Shown: positions 13,675-22,095, numbered from the stretch's first letter. The stretch is 28,688 bases of DNA from CAXTTV01 sp964247295 (GCA_964247295.1 CAXTTV010000041.1:1-28688); one strand, 5' to 3'. Translations and numbers: made by a program. The notes: generated from the letters alone by a model not told the origin.

Positions 13675-16600
13675 TTAACACTCGCTGTGACCACAGCTAT
13701 AGCATTTGCGACAGCCTTCTTCATAGACCATCGTATTGCTACCGCACTGAGGGCAGAGATTTCCCGTCACCTTCAGATTGCCGAAGTTCGTAGGTTTCTC
13801 GGACGAGTCAAAGTAGTTCCCATCGTTTGAGCTTTCCTGCTCGTTGATCTTGCCAATCTCCTGCTTAATTGCTTTGATTGGCGAGGTCGCCTGCTCCACA
13901 TTAGCGGTGATCTCAATGTGCTGCTCAAGTGCGCGAGCTACCGCATCTGGCAGCGAGCGAACCTGCTGAGGACCGAAGCCAACCGTGCGGCTCCCACCGA
14001 TGCCCCTGAGCTGTTCGGCGATCTCCTGGACGCGATCGCTCTGTGAGATCGGGCTCAGCACCCGCAGGTTCAGGGAGATCAGGCGACCGAGGGCCTCAGC
14101 CAGGGCGGCTATATCGCTACCGGCCTTACCAACGTTGACAAACACCTCTAGCGGACCATTCTCATCGCTATTCACGGTGATATTGACCTTGCCCTCTGGC
14201 GAATTCACCTGACGAGTGTAGCCCTGAACCACTGCTGGCCGGGGTTTGATCCCCTGCTGAATTGAGAGGACCGGCTGAGTCTCAGGCTGGGCCGGCTCCT
14301 TGGCCTTCTGCTCATCGGCCACGCGAGTCAGTACCGCATCGCGGGAACCATCGCGATAGTAGGTAATTCCCTTACAGCCCATCTCGTAGGCCATTCGGTA
14401 CAGCTTCTGGACATCCTCCACCGTGTGATTGTTGGGAGCATTTACCGTCTTACTGATGCTGGAGTCGGTGTACTTCTGGATCGTTGCCTGCACCCGGACG
14501 TGCTCCTCCGGCTTTAGATCATTTGAGGCCACAAAGTAGCCTGGAGTTGGCTCATTGGGATGCTGATCCCGCCATTCCTGCAAAAGAGGATGGTACAGAA
14601 TATGCTCGCCTGTGCGATCCCGCCGGACCATCGCGAAATCATACACTGGCTCAATTCCCGAACTCACACCCGCCAGCAGGCTGGTCGTACCCGTTGGAGC
14701 CTGGGTCAGGATCACCGCATTGCGGATACCTTGTGTGCTGATTTTTTGCTGGATTGGTTTGGGCAGACGTTGAATAAACTTGCCCTGCATAAACTTGTCC
14801 TGATCAAAGTTAGAGAAAGCGCCTTTTTCTACCGCAATATCTGATGAAGCCTCATAGGCGGCGTCACGGATCGTTGTGTAGATACGCTCGATAATCTCAA
14901 GCGACTGATCGCTACCGTAGGCGACCTCCATTTTAAGAAGAGCATCGGCCAGCCCCATTGTCCCGAGGCCGGTGCGGCGGGTCCCAAGCTGAGCGACGCG
15001 GTTCTCCTCAATAAAGTACTCATTCGCATCGATCACATTATCGAGGAAGCGCATCGCCACCCTGGAAGTCTCGGCCAGCTCAGCATAATCGAACTGCTTC
15101 TCCTGCACAAACGCCGATAGATTAATCGCCCCCAGGTTACAAACGCCATAAGGTGGCAGCGGTTGCTCACCACAATCGAATGAGCAGTATCCATTGGTGA
15201 TCCAGGTCAGGGTTTCAGGCTCGTAGAGATCATAGACTTCCTCTTCGATTCCTGTATCTTCAATTGAGACAACTCCAGCCGTCCAGGTTCCACCATTGTA
15301 ATGCCAGTTTTCAGCGATTTCCTTCAAGCGAGCTGATTTTTCTGGGTGGCTCAGGCCGATCTCCGAGTAGAAGCGTGCGATACCTTCATTCATGACTATG
15401 ACATCGAATTTTTCGCTCGTTCTGTCTGGAGAGCGGCCATCAGATTCTAGATTTCCATCGGGCAACGCACGATGGATGTGACCATGAATCCCGAATTGTA
15501 GCAGAATCAGGCGTACCTGTTGTGCCAATTCATATGAGGAAGTATGGAAGCGTAGCGTTGGATTATCTTGTTCCATCAGTACGCTACCATGTGTTGAGAA
15601 AAGACCGTTCAACATCCCAACCAGAAATTCTTTTTCCATACTCAAAAATTCTGTAGGGATTGCCTTTTGTGGCTTTTCAACATGTGGAGTTATACCAGCG
15701 TGAGTCAGCAGTAAAGTGAGCTCATCATATTGCATGTGTAGATCCACATGCTGAGCTACTGCACCATCTTCAAAGGTCGTGCCTATAATCAGGCCGAGAT
15801 TACGATCATAGTAGTCTGCTATAGTGAGTTCGCGTCTGGCGATATATTCCTGTGCTGCTCTGGGCAGGCTTTGACGAGGCCCGAAGGTTTCATTAGGAAC
15901 AACCAGAATATTGTCGCCTTCCGAGAGCTCAGATAGTGGTACCCATTGATATTTTTTGTCACGTACAACTTTAAGTTTGTGATCTGCCGTACCTCTCAAG
16001 TAGGCACCATCGGAAAAATCGACGCGATAGATCTTCTGAAGGCCATTGTTATACAACTTTTCAATCGGTTTTAGTCCAGCGGGTGTCCGAACCTTCATCC
16101 CTAACTGTAAATCGCGTGCATAGGTGTATCCATTTTCGGTAGAGACAAGAGTATCGCCTGTAACGCAGGGATTGACGCAGCGGATCTTCTCGTAGTACCA
16201 GGTGTTGGCCTCGGTATTACAACGATCCATGAAGACCATGCCGGGCTCGGCGGACTCCCAGGCTGAGGTGCAGATAAGATCCCACAGCTCTTTGGCTCGG
16301 ATTGTCTTCATGACCTTGCCCTGCCAGACGAGATCCCAGTCAGCGTCGTTTTTAACCGCCTCCATAAAGCGATCGGAGATAGCGACGGAGAGGTTAGCGT
16401 GCTCGATCTTGCCGGACTGACGCTTTACGGTAATAAACTCTTCAACATCGGGATGATCGTCGTCAAGCATCAGCATTAATGCGCCGCGCCTAGAATTCGA
16501 CGTATAAACGCCGCCGCCGGAGAGCAGATGAACCTCTTCCACCTCAAAGTCGAAGACTTCAGAGATGCCAAGTGGTGTGATCGAAGCGATCGCATCTGAC

Positions 16601-17823
16601 AGTACCTGAGATAGATCAGCGGGTTTCTCAAGCAGAGCGACCCTGCCCGAAATCTGCTTCCCAGCAGAGGCAGGTACTCTTACGGATTCTGGATTATGGG
16701 TCTTAGTGACGTTAAGGTGATAGATAGGGCCTTCAGAGCTGATCTCGGCGATGGTGCCATGGGTCAGCAGGATCTGCTGTAGATCTTGAATCAGATCTCG
16801 ATTGCTACTGGCGATCTCCTGATTCGCGGCATTACGGTACCCCTGAATAAATGCCTGAACGCTTTCGGTAGATGAGCGGAACAGAGCCTCGGGTAGAGGC
16901 TCATTAGAACCTTGACCATAGGTAGTGCCCAGAGTGCAGGCCTGATCCATTATCAGTTCTGACGATAGAGATCCGGCTTTTGTGCTTTCTCCTGATAGTA
17001 GGAGGATCTCATCGCCAATTTTCAGATCGCGCAGCGGAATCGTGATAATCTCACCGGCACGGAGGACGCCCATCTTGTGATCCAGCGTGACTCGGACATT
17101 ATAGCCGCGAGCGGTTCGGACCTCATAAAGATCTTTCTGGCCGTTGCGGAACACCGCTGTGAAGGGGTGCGGCCCTTTATGAGTCTGGGCTTGAATATAC
17201 TCACCAGAATCCAGACGGTCCGCCAGTTCGCTGGCCGGGATCAGGCCCTTATTCGTGGAGATACGCTCACCGGGTCCAAAGCAGCCCCCCTGCTGAATCA
17301 CATCGCCGGTCGCGACCGAATAAAGCTGGGCCCAGGAGCAGGGGCCCGAGGCCGTCCCATTCACGGTACGAATGTACGAGCCTCTCGGTCGCAAAGTCGA
17401 GAGGTTAATTCCGACGCCTCCACCGCGCGCCATAATCTCCGTCATTACCTTCAGGTTGTCGAGTATGCCCTGCCGACTATCCTCCGGGGACGATATCACG
17501 TAGCAATTGTAAAATGTAACCTGATGACCAGAGCCCGCGCCGGCGAGGATGCGTCCGCCGGGTACAAATTTGAAGTCGTTGAGGATCTCGTAGAAACGTT
17601 TTTCCCAGAGCTTTTTCTGCTCTTCGGTCTCTTCTACCTCGGCGATCCCACGGGCCACGCGCGCCCATAAAACTTCGGGATAATCTTCTAGAGGTTTCCC
17701 CGTGGCATCTTTTAGCGAGTACCGATCAGTAAAAACTTTCTCGCGAATCCCTTCCAGATGCGTTTGCTTCGCATCTGGCCCTATGTTCTGCTCCTGTGGG
17801 GCGCTACCCTTATGATCCAGCAT
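13675..17823 (-). CDS. nrdJ: Adenosylcobalamin-dependent ribonucleotide reductase, with two inteins
   Basis: The 1382 codons encode 788 residues of class II reductase plus two inteins (residues 181-443 and 553-883). Extein signatures include NCYVISSPEDS (C107, the first redox cysteine), EIMARGGGVGINLS, VIQQGG/SRRGALM across intein 1, and NP/CGEQPLPPYGVCNLGAINL across intein 2. The latter holds the catalytic N-x-C-x-E motif and the thiyl-radical Cys884. Further motifs are APTGTTSLLAGVSSGIEP and MGCKGITYYRDGSR. A C-terminal zinc ribbon/redox tail (CPQCG...CRKCYSCGH) ends the protein. It reduces ribonucleotides to deoxyribonucleotides using B12. AAAGGAG 8 bases before the ATG is excellent. Activity must depend on splicing, at least of intein 2. 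No nrdAB or nrdR is in view. Confidence 0.96.
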   Translation of the reverse strand: MLDHKGSAPQEQNIGPDAKQTHLEGIREKVFTDRYSLKDATGKPLEDYPEVLWARVARGIAEVEETEEQKKLWEKRFYEILNDFKFVPGGRILAGAGSGHQVTFYNCYVISSPEDSRQGILDNLKVMTEIMARGGGVGINLSTLRPRGSYIRTVNGTASGPCSWAQLYSVATGDVIQQGGCFGPGERISTNKGLIPASELADRLDSGEYIQAQTHKGPHPFTAVFRNGQKDLYEVRTARGYNVRVTLDHKMGVLRAGEIITIPLRDLKIGDEILLLSGESTKAGSLSSELIMDQACTLGTTYGQGSNEPLPEALFRSSTESVQAFIQGYRNAANQEIASSNRDLIQDLQQILLTHGTIAEISSEGPIYHLNVTKTHNPESVRVPASAGKQISGRVALLEKPADLSQVLSDAIASITPLGISEVFDFEVEEVHLLSGGGVYTSNSRRGALMLMLDDDHPDVEEFITVKRQSGKIEHANLSVAISDRFMEAVKNDADWDLVWQGKVMKTIRAKELWDLICTSAWESAEPGMVFMDRCNTEANTWYYEKIRCVNPCVTGDTLVSTENGYTYARDLQLGMKVRTPAGLKPIEKLYNNGLQKIYRVDFSDGAYLRGTADHKLKVVRDKKYQWVPLSELSEGDNILVVPNETFGPRQSLPRAAQEYIARRELTIADYYDRNLGLIIGTTFEDGAVAQHVDLHMQYDELTLLLTHAGITPHVEKPQKAIPTEFLSMEKEFLVGMLNGLFSTHGSVLMEQDNPTLRFHTSSYELAQQVRLILLQFGIHGHIHRALPDGNLESDGRSPDRTSEKFDVIVMNEGIARFYSEIGLSHPEKSARLKEIAENWHYNGGTWTAGVVSIEDTGIEEEVYDLYEPETLTWITNGYCSFDCGEQPLPPYGVCNLGAINLSAFVQEKQFDYAELAETSRVAMRFLDNVIDANEYFIEENRVAQLGTRRTGLGTMGLADALLKMEVAYGSDQSLEIIERIYTTIRDAAYEASSDIAVEKGAFSNFDQDKFMQGKFIQRLPKPIQQKISTQGIRNAVILTQAPTGTTSLLAGVSSGIEPVYDFAMVRRDRTGEHILYHPLLQEWRDQHPNEPTPGYFVASNDLKPEEHVRVQATIQKYTDSSISKTVNAPNNHTVEDVQKLYRMAYEMGCKGITYYRDGSRDAVLTRVADEQKAKEPAQPETQPVLSIQQGIKPRPAVVQGYTRQVNSPEGKVNITVNSDENGPLEVFVNVGKAGSDIAALAEALGRLISLNLRVLSPISQSDRVQEIAEQLRGIGGSRTVGFGPQQVRSLPDAVARALEQHIEITANVEQATSPIKAIKQEIGKINEQESSNDGNYFDSSEKPTNFGNLKVTGNLCPQCGSNTMVYEEGCRKCYSCGHSEC
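15175..16167 (-). mobile_element. Intein 2 of nrdJ (331 aa), inserted at the catalytic cysteine
   Basis: It starts with C553 (CVTGDTLVSTENG, block A). Block B is GTADHKLKVV. Block F/G is EEVYDLYEPETLTWITNGYCSFD, followed by extein C884. The last residue is Asp (GAT) where most inteins have Asn, and the penultimate residue is Phe rather than His. The central part is a LAGLIDADG endonuclease with motifs LGLIIGTTFEDG and FLVGMLNGLFSTHGSV; the second should read about GLFDADGSV, so a catalytic acidic residue is lost. It sits between NP and C of NPCGE, the thiyl-radical site. Confidence 0.9.
16495..17283 (-). mobile_element. Intein 1 of nrdJ (263 aa), eroded endonuclease
   Basis: It starts with C181 (CFGPGERISTNKG, block A). 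Block B is VRVTLDHKMGVL. Blocks F/G are VFDFEVEEVHLLSGGGVYTSN, ending in Asn443 with Ser444 as the +1 residue. The middle retains only a shadow of a second LAGLIDADG repeat (VQAFIQGYRNAANQ, then IQDLQQILLTHGTIAEI); the DADG acids are gone and the first repeat is not recognisable. Penultimate residue is Ser rather than His. It joins QQGG to SRRGALM. Confidence 0.88.
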
Positions 17824-17954
17824 GCTTAATGCTCCTTTGTGACCGTGGAAAGAAATAAGCGGGACCGTGTTAGGCCCCTGCTGTCGTTAATTGCATCCTT
17901 GCGCGTTCTATTTTCTTTAGCTCATAGATTAGTTTGTTTGTTCCTACGCCTTCC

Positions 17955-17983
17955 AGTATACTCGTATTCATCCGCTTTGGCAA
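17955..17983 (-). promoter_or_regulatory. Promoter of nrdJ
   Basis: On the minus strand TTGCCA, 17 bases and TATACT form a near-consensus promoter. It predicts a 5' leader of about 125 bases, containing a 6-bp hairpin (GGGGCC/GGTCCC, 17861-17878). I saw no cobalamin-riboswitch box or NrdR box in the leader. Confidence 0.65.
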
Positions 17984-18001
17984 GCATTTTGATACAACAT
18001 C

Positions 18002-18029
18002 TTGATTTTTATTTGCTAGCTGATACAAT
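18002..18029 (+). promoter_or_regulatory. Promoter of cinA
   Basis: TTGATT (18002-18007), a 16-base spacer and TACAAT (18024-18029), preceded by TGA as an extended -10. It is divergent from the nrdJ promoter. Confidence 0.6.
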
Positions 18030-18148
18030 ATGTTGATTTTTCTGCTTCTTTGTTTTCTGTATGCTATGATGAGGGGAGTTCTACTCTTTTGTTTGAAAAA
18101 GATACTATTGGGATTGGGGGGAGATCTGGTTTCCCTCTGGAGGATGTT

Positions 18149-19393
18149 ATGCGCGCAGAGGTTCTCTCCTGCGGTACTGAGTTACTGCTAGGACATATTT
18201 CGGATACGAACGCGACCTATCTTGCTCAAAGCCTGGCCGCTCAAGGGATTGATCTTTTTTTTGTATCTCAGGTTGGAGATAATCTGGGCAGAATCGTGGA
18301 GACGCTGGAGCGGGCCTGGAATCGCTCGGATCTTGTCGTTATGACCGGTGGCCTGGGACCGACCGAAGACGATCTTACCCGCGAGGCCATCAGTTCCTTG
18401 ATGGGTGAGACGATGCAGGTAGACCCGGAGCTAGAGGCAAATCTGCGAGCGATGTTCGCGACCCGCCACTATCAGATGCCGGAGCGAAACCTGAAGCAGG
18501 CCACGTTGATCCCTTCGGCCCAGTCCCTGCCGAATCCTGTGGGGACGGCTCCAGGCTGGTTTGTGCAGCGTGATAACAAGATTATTGTGGCGATGCCGGG
18601 TGTGCCGCGCGAGATGCATCGGATGTGGGAGCAGGAAGCCATTCCGCGCCTGAGCTCCTATACTGGTGGGCAGATCTTTACTCGACTGCTGCGCGTCTCC
18701 GGCATGGGAGAGTCGAATGTTGAGGAGGCTCTGGGAGAACTGCTCCATAGCGATAATCCCACAATCGCGACTTATGCCAAGTCAGACGCCGTTGATGTCC
18801 GCGTGACCGCAAAAGCCCAGACCCATGAGCAGGCTGAGCAACAGGTAGCCGAGATGGAGATCCTGGTTCGACAGGTACTAAAACACCATATTTTTGGTGT
18901 GAATAAGCAGACCTTGCAGAGTGTTGTGGGGGATCTCCTGACCGCTGGTAAATGGACAATCTCGGTGATGGAGTCGCTCACCGGTGGGCTGCTTTCCAGT
19001 ACGCTAACCGATGCCGCTGGAAGCTCCACCTATTTTAGGGGGGGAGTGGTTAGCTATAGCACTGATCTTAAGGAAGAGATGGGCGTGCCGCATAAGATTC
19101 TGGAGCAGCATGGAGCTGTGAGCGAAGAGACCGCCAGAGCGATGGCTCAGAAGATCCGCGAGCGTTTTGAAACCACCTTTGGAGTGGGGATTACCGGTGT
19201 CGCTGGCCCAGATACGCAAGAGGGAAAGCCGGTTGGCACCGTGTATATTGCGATTTCGACGCCCGAGGGCTTTGTTACCAGTATGGGACCGGGCTGGCGT
19301 GGCTCTCGGGAGGATCAGAAGCGGGTCTCCGTGCTGTGGGCTTTGAACCTGTTGCGGCTCTATCTTGAGGGCGTGAAAACCGCGCGGGCCTGA
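18149..19393 (+). CDS. cinA: CinA family protein (MoCF-like domain plus nicotinamide-nucleotide amidase)
   Basis: The 414-aa product has an N-terminal molybdopterin-binding-like (COG1058) domain: AEVLSCGTELLLGHISDTN and MTGGLGPTEDDLTREAI, with MPGVPREM near residue 150. The C-terminal domain has SVMESLTGGLLSSTLTDAAGSS with the catalytic Ser, and GITGVAGPD. This two-domain form deamidates NMN to nicotinate mononucleotide in NAD recycling, and in some species also cleaves ADP-ribose. The ATG at 18149 has GGAGG 5 bases upstream and begins exactly at the family's usual N-terminus; the longer frame from 18050 is not needed. Confidence 0.93.
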   Translation: MRAEVLSCGTELLLGHISDTNATYLAQSLAAQGIDLFFVSQVGDNLGRIVETLERAWNRSDLVVMTGGLGPTEDDLTREAISSLMGETMQVDPELEANLRAMFATRHYQMPERNLKQATLIPSAQSLPNPVGTAPGWFVQRDNKIIVAMPGVPREMHRMWEQEAIPRLSSYTGGQIFTRLLRVSGMGESNVEEALGELLHSDNPTIATYAKSDAVDVRVTAKAQTHEQAEQQVAEMEILVRQVLKHHIFGVNKQTLQSVVGDLLTAGKWTISVMESLTGGLLSSTLTDAAGSSTYFRGGVVSYSTDLKEEMGVPHKILEQHGAVSEETARAMAQKIRERFETTFGVGITGVAGPDTQEGKPVGTVYIAISTPEGFVTSMGPGWRGSREDQKRVSVLWALNLLRLYLEGVKTARA

Positions 19394-19399
19394 TCCTGC

Positions 19400-19428
19400 T
19401 TGCCAGTACCTGACCAGAATGGTATGAT
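19400..19428 (+). promoter_or_regulatory. Promoter of Nramp-family gene
   Basis: TTGCCA, 17 bases and TATGAT form a strong promoter. The predicted leader is about 66 bases. Confidence 0.6.
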
Positions 19429-19471
19429 TTTTGTGAAACGATCTCGACAGAGAGGAAGAGAGACAGCCAGC

Positions 19472-19493
19472 GTTCATCGGTTGTTCATCGAAC
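19472..19493. repeat. GTTCATCG direct repeat, operator candidate in leader of Nramp gene
   Basis: GTTCATCG occurs at 19472-19479 and 19483-19490, one helical turn (11 bases) apart. The second copy continues to GTTC-ATC-GAAC, an imperfect dyad. It lies between the promoter and the start codon, where a ribosome site would be expected. Confidence 0.4.
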
Positions 19494-19500
19494 GTATGTT

Positions 19501-20853
19501 ATGCAGAATACTCCCGGTCAGACCTCGCCCGAGGCGAGCCAGACATCATTAATAAAGAGCCGGAGGCGCAGGCGGAGCGGGATCGCCCGACCGCGTCTGC
19601 GCCTCAACCGCTCCTCTGGATTTTTTAAGTTGTTTGCTATTCTAGGCCCTGGTCTGATCGCGGCGAACGCCGGGAACGATGCGGGTGGGATCGCCACCTT
19701 CTCACAGGCTGGAGCTTCGTATGGCTACGATCTCATCTGGGCCCTATTGATTGCTGGCTTTTGTCTTGCGATTGTTCAGGAGATGTGCGCCCGCATGGGA
19801 GCCGTCACCGGCAAGGGACTGGCAGATCTTATTCGCGAAGAGTACGGTGTGCGCTGGTCCGCCCTGGCAATGCTGGCTCTATTAATCGCTAATACAGGCG
19901 TTACCATCTCCGAATTTTTAGGGATTGCCGCCAGCGTACAGGTACTGGCAAATGATCCCCATACGCTCTGGATTTATCTTGTCGTTCCATTATCGGGCAT
20001 CATCCTCTGGTTTCTGGTCATTAAAGGGTCCTATCGGCGGGTCGAAAAAATCTTCCTGATGATGTCGCTGGGATTTTTAGCGTATGTACCGGCAGCTTTT
20101 GCCTCTCATCCCGATTGGGGTCAGGTCGCGCATAGCATTGTCGCGCCGCATTTCAGTACCCAGAGCGCCTACCTTTTGCTTGTTGTGGGCTTGATCGGGA
20201 CCACTATCAGTCCCTATATGCAGTTTTTCGTTCAGTCATCCGTCGCCGACAAGGGGATACCCTCCAGCGATTATCTGTATGAACAACTAGATGTGTATAG
20301 CGGAACTGTTTTCGCTGTATTGATCGCGGTATTTGTGATTATCGCGACCGGAGCTACCTTATTTCCTCATCACAAGCCAGTGGAGTCGGCGATTGATGCC
20401 GCCTTCGCCCTCAAGGATTTCGCGGGACCCTATGCGACGATCCTCTTCGGAATTGGTCTATTTGGGGCTTCACTGCTGGCTGCGGCGGTATTACCGCTCT
20501 CAACCTCTTATGGTATCTGTGAAGCCTTTGGATTTGAGCGCGGCGTCTCCCGTAGTTTTAAGGAAGCCCCTGTCTTCCAGAGTATTTTTACCGGCCTGAT
20601 CGTGCTGGGTGTCCTGGTCACGATGATCCCAAACCTGCCGATTATCCAGGTCCTGGTCTTTTTACAGGGCCTGAACGCCGCGATGCTGCCGATCCTTTTG
20701 ACCTTTATTATTCTACTGGTCAACAATCGGCGGCTCATGGGGAAGCGGGTCAACGGATTGATCTTCAATGGGATCGCCTGGACCGCGAACGTGGTAATTA
20801 CTTTACTTGTCATAATATATGTGTTTAACCTGATTTTCCATTTCCTTGGCTAG
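19501..20853 (+). CDS. Nramp-family divalent metal transporter, divergent metal-site motifs
   Basis: The 450-aa protein has about eleven membrane helices after a basic N-terminal tail (RRRRR near 21-25). Helix 1 reads GPGLIAANAGNDAGG: the family's DPGN metal motif is NAGN (56-59) here. Helix 6 reads TTISPYMQFF: the family's metal-binding Met of MPH is Ser237. The overall order of helices and the loop QSSVADKG match the Nramp/COG1914 family. Substrates may therefore differ from the usual Mn/Fe; Mg-type relatives are known, but this cannot be decided by eye. The ATG at 19501 has no good SD; GAGAGGAAGAG lies about 38 bases upstream. A terminator follows. Confidence 0.85.
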   Translation: MQNTPGQTSPEASQTSLIKSRRRRRSGIARPRLRLNRSSGFFKLFAILGPGLIAANAGNDAGGIATFSQAGASYGYDLIWALLIAGFCLAIVQEMCARMGAVTGKGLADLIREEYGVRWSALAMLALLIANTGVTISEFLGIAASVQVLANDPHTLWIYLVVPLSGIILWFLVIKGSYRRVEKIFLMMSLGFLAYVPAAFASHPDWGQVAHSIVAPHFSTQSAYLLLVVGLIGTTISPYMQFFVQSSVADKGIPSSDYLYEQLDVYSGTVFAVLIAVFVIIATGATLFPHHKPVESAIDAAFALKDFAGPYATILFGIGLFGASLLAAAVLPLSTSYGICEAFGFERGVSRSFKEAPVFQSIFTGLIVLGVLVTMIPNLPIIQVLVFLQGLNAAMLPILLTFIILLVNNRRLMGKRVNGLIFNGIAWTANVVITLLVIIYVFNLIFHFLG

Positions 20854-20873
20854 ATCGCAAACAAGAAAATCCG

Positions 20874-20914
20874 ATTTCTGCCCGTGCTGAGAAAGTGCGG
20901 GCAGAAATGTTTTT
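20874..20914 (+). terminator. Rho-independent terminator of Nramp gene
   Basis: An 11-bp stem (20874-20884 with 20898-20908) with a 13-base loop is followed by GTTTTTG. It stands 20 bases after the stop codon. Confidence 0.85.
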
Positions 20915-20980
20915 GCGTGTAAATGTGTTATTATCTAGAGAGTCTCAGTTCTTCCATTGCTTTCAGCCTCTCCCATCTAA

Positions 20981-20989
20981 TGCTACAAT
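20981..20989 (+). promoter_or_regulatory. Extended -10 promoter of M50 protease gene
   Basis: TGC-TACAAT with no close -35. The predicted leader is about 65 bases. Confidence 0.5.
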
Positions 20990-21060
20990 TTTAGTCAGAA
21001 AGACATTTCAAGAAATATCTTTAAATATTCTACGTGCAGATATCAGAATAGAGGTTCTCT

Positions 21061-22095
21061 ATGTATTGGGACGCTGATCGTGAGTCAGGCTCGGAGGAGC
21101 GAGGAGTGGTTCGGCCCTCCTCTACTTCAGAAGGGGTTGATTACGCTAATCCAAACACCTATTATTCCTCGGCTCCCCCGGTGAAATGGCCCCAGACTAC
21201 TGATTCTGGTCAAACGGGAGCCTATACTGGTCCGGCTAGCCTGGAGGGCTATACGGTTGACGCCGGCGAGGCTCAGCGGGCAGCCGCTGAACATAGCTCG
21301 GTAGAGGCGGAGGATACAGGGAGTGGGCGAAAAATTTTTAAGCGTGGCGGGATTCTCGCGACGCTCGGTGCCCTTCTCCTGAACCTGAAATGGTTCCCAT
21401 TTGTACTGAAATTCGGAGTCGCCGGTTTTAGTGCCGTCATCTCGATTGTGGCATATTCTTTTCTGTTTGGCTGGCCTTTTGCCGTTGGGATTGTGGCTCT
21501 GCTCTTTGTCCATGAGATGGGCCATGCCCTGGTTATGAAGCTAAAGGGGATGCCGATCGGTGGGATGGTCTTTATACCATTGCTGGGGGCGGCGGTGCTA
21601 ATGAAGCGCATGCCCTCGAATGCGAAAGATGAGGCGGAGGTGGGAATCGCGGGACCGCTCGCGGGAGCGCTTGGTGCTTCAGTCTGTTTCTTGATTGCTC
21701 AGAGTCAGCCCGGTTCGATCTGGGCTCCGCTGGCCTACTTTGGATTTTTTATCAATCTGTTCAACCTTATCCCGGTGCTCCCCTTCGATGGTGGGCGCAT
21801 TCTAGCGGCGGTGGATCGGCGGATCTGGATTATCGGCTTTATTGGCCTTTTGGGATTTCAGATCTGGTCCTGGATTCAGGGGAGTAGCTCCTTCTGGCTG
21901 TTACTTTTCATTTTTATGGCTGGCAGCCAGATCTGGATGCGTCGGTCTGATTCAGAGGATACGCTCGGCTACTATACTGTTTCAAAGGGGACGCGGATTT
22001 TGATTGGCCTGCTCTACTTTGGGCTGGCGGCGGTCCTGGTCCTGGGTATGAATATGGCGCATCAACTTATGATGGATTCTCTGATTCTGCGCTAA
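21061..22095 (+). CDS. Site-2-protease-like M50 zinc metalloprotease
   Basis: The 344-aa product has about 100 N-terminal residues that are acidic and Ser/Thr/Tyr-rich and probably disordered. A polytopic membrane domain follows. The zinc site is HEMGH (H151, E152, H155) in FVHEMGHALVMKLKG, with the third ligand in NLIPVLPFDGGR (D243). GIAGPLAGAL (196-205) is the conserved glycine-rich stretch between them. These are the signatures of intramembrane proteases of the M50B/SREBP site-2 group, which cut membrane-bound regulators. No PDZ domain is present. The SD (TAGAGG, about 9 bases upstream) supports the ATG at 21061. Its substrate is unknown; the window's zinc-ribbon membrane proteins could be such substrates, but that is speculation. 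Confidence 0.88.
   Translation: MYWDADRESGSEERGVVRPSSTSEGVDYANPNTYYSSAPPVKWPQTTDSGQTGAYTGPASLEGYTVDAGEAQRAAAEHSSVEAEDTGSGRKIFKRGGILATLGALLLNLKWFPFVLKFGVAGFSAVISIVAYSFLFGWPFAVGIVALLFVHEMGHALVMKLKGMPIGGMVFIPLLGAAVLMKRMPSNAKDEAEVGIAGPLAGALGASVCFLIAQSQPGSIWAPLAYFGFFINLFNLIPVLPFDGGRILAAVDRRIWIIGFIGLLGFQIWSWIQGSSSFWLLLFIFMAGSQIWMRRSDSEDTLGYYTVSKGTRILIGLLYFGLAAVLVLGMNMAHQLMMDSLILR

Noticed and set aside
17077..17670. 197-codon plus-strand frame opposite nrdJ
   Set aside because: It is antisense to conserved RNR and intein sequence, with no SD or recognisable protein.
17824..17950. Cobalamin riboswitch in the nrdJ leader
   Set aside because: A leader of about 125 bases suggested it, but no B12-box-like sequence or extended fold was found.
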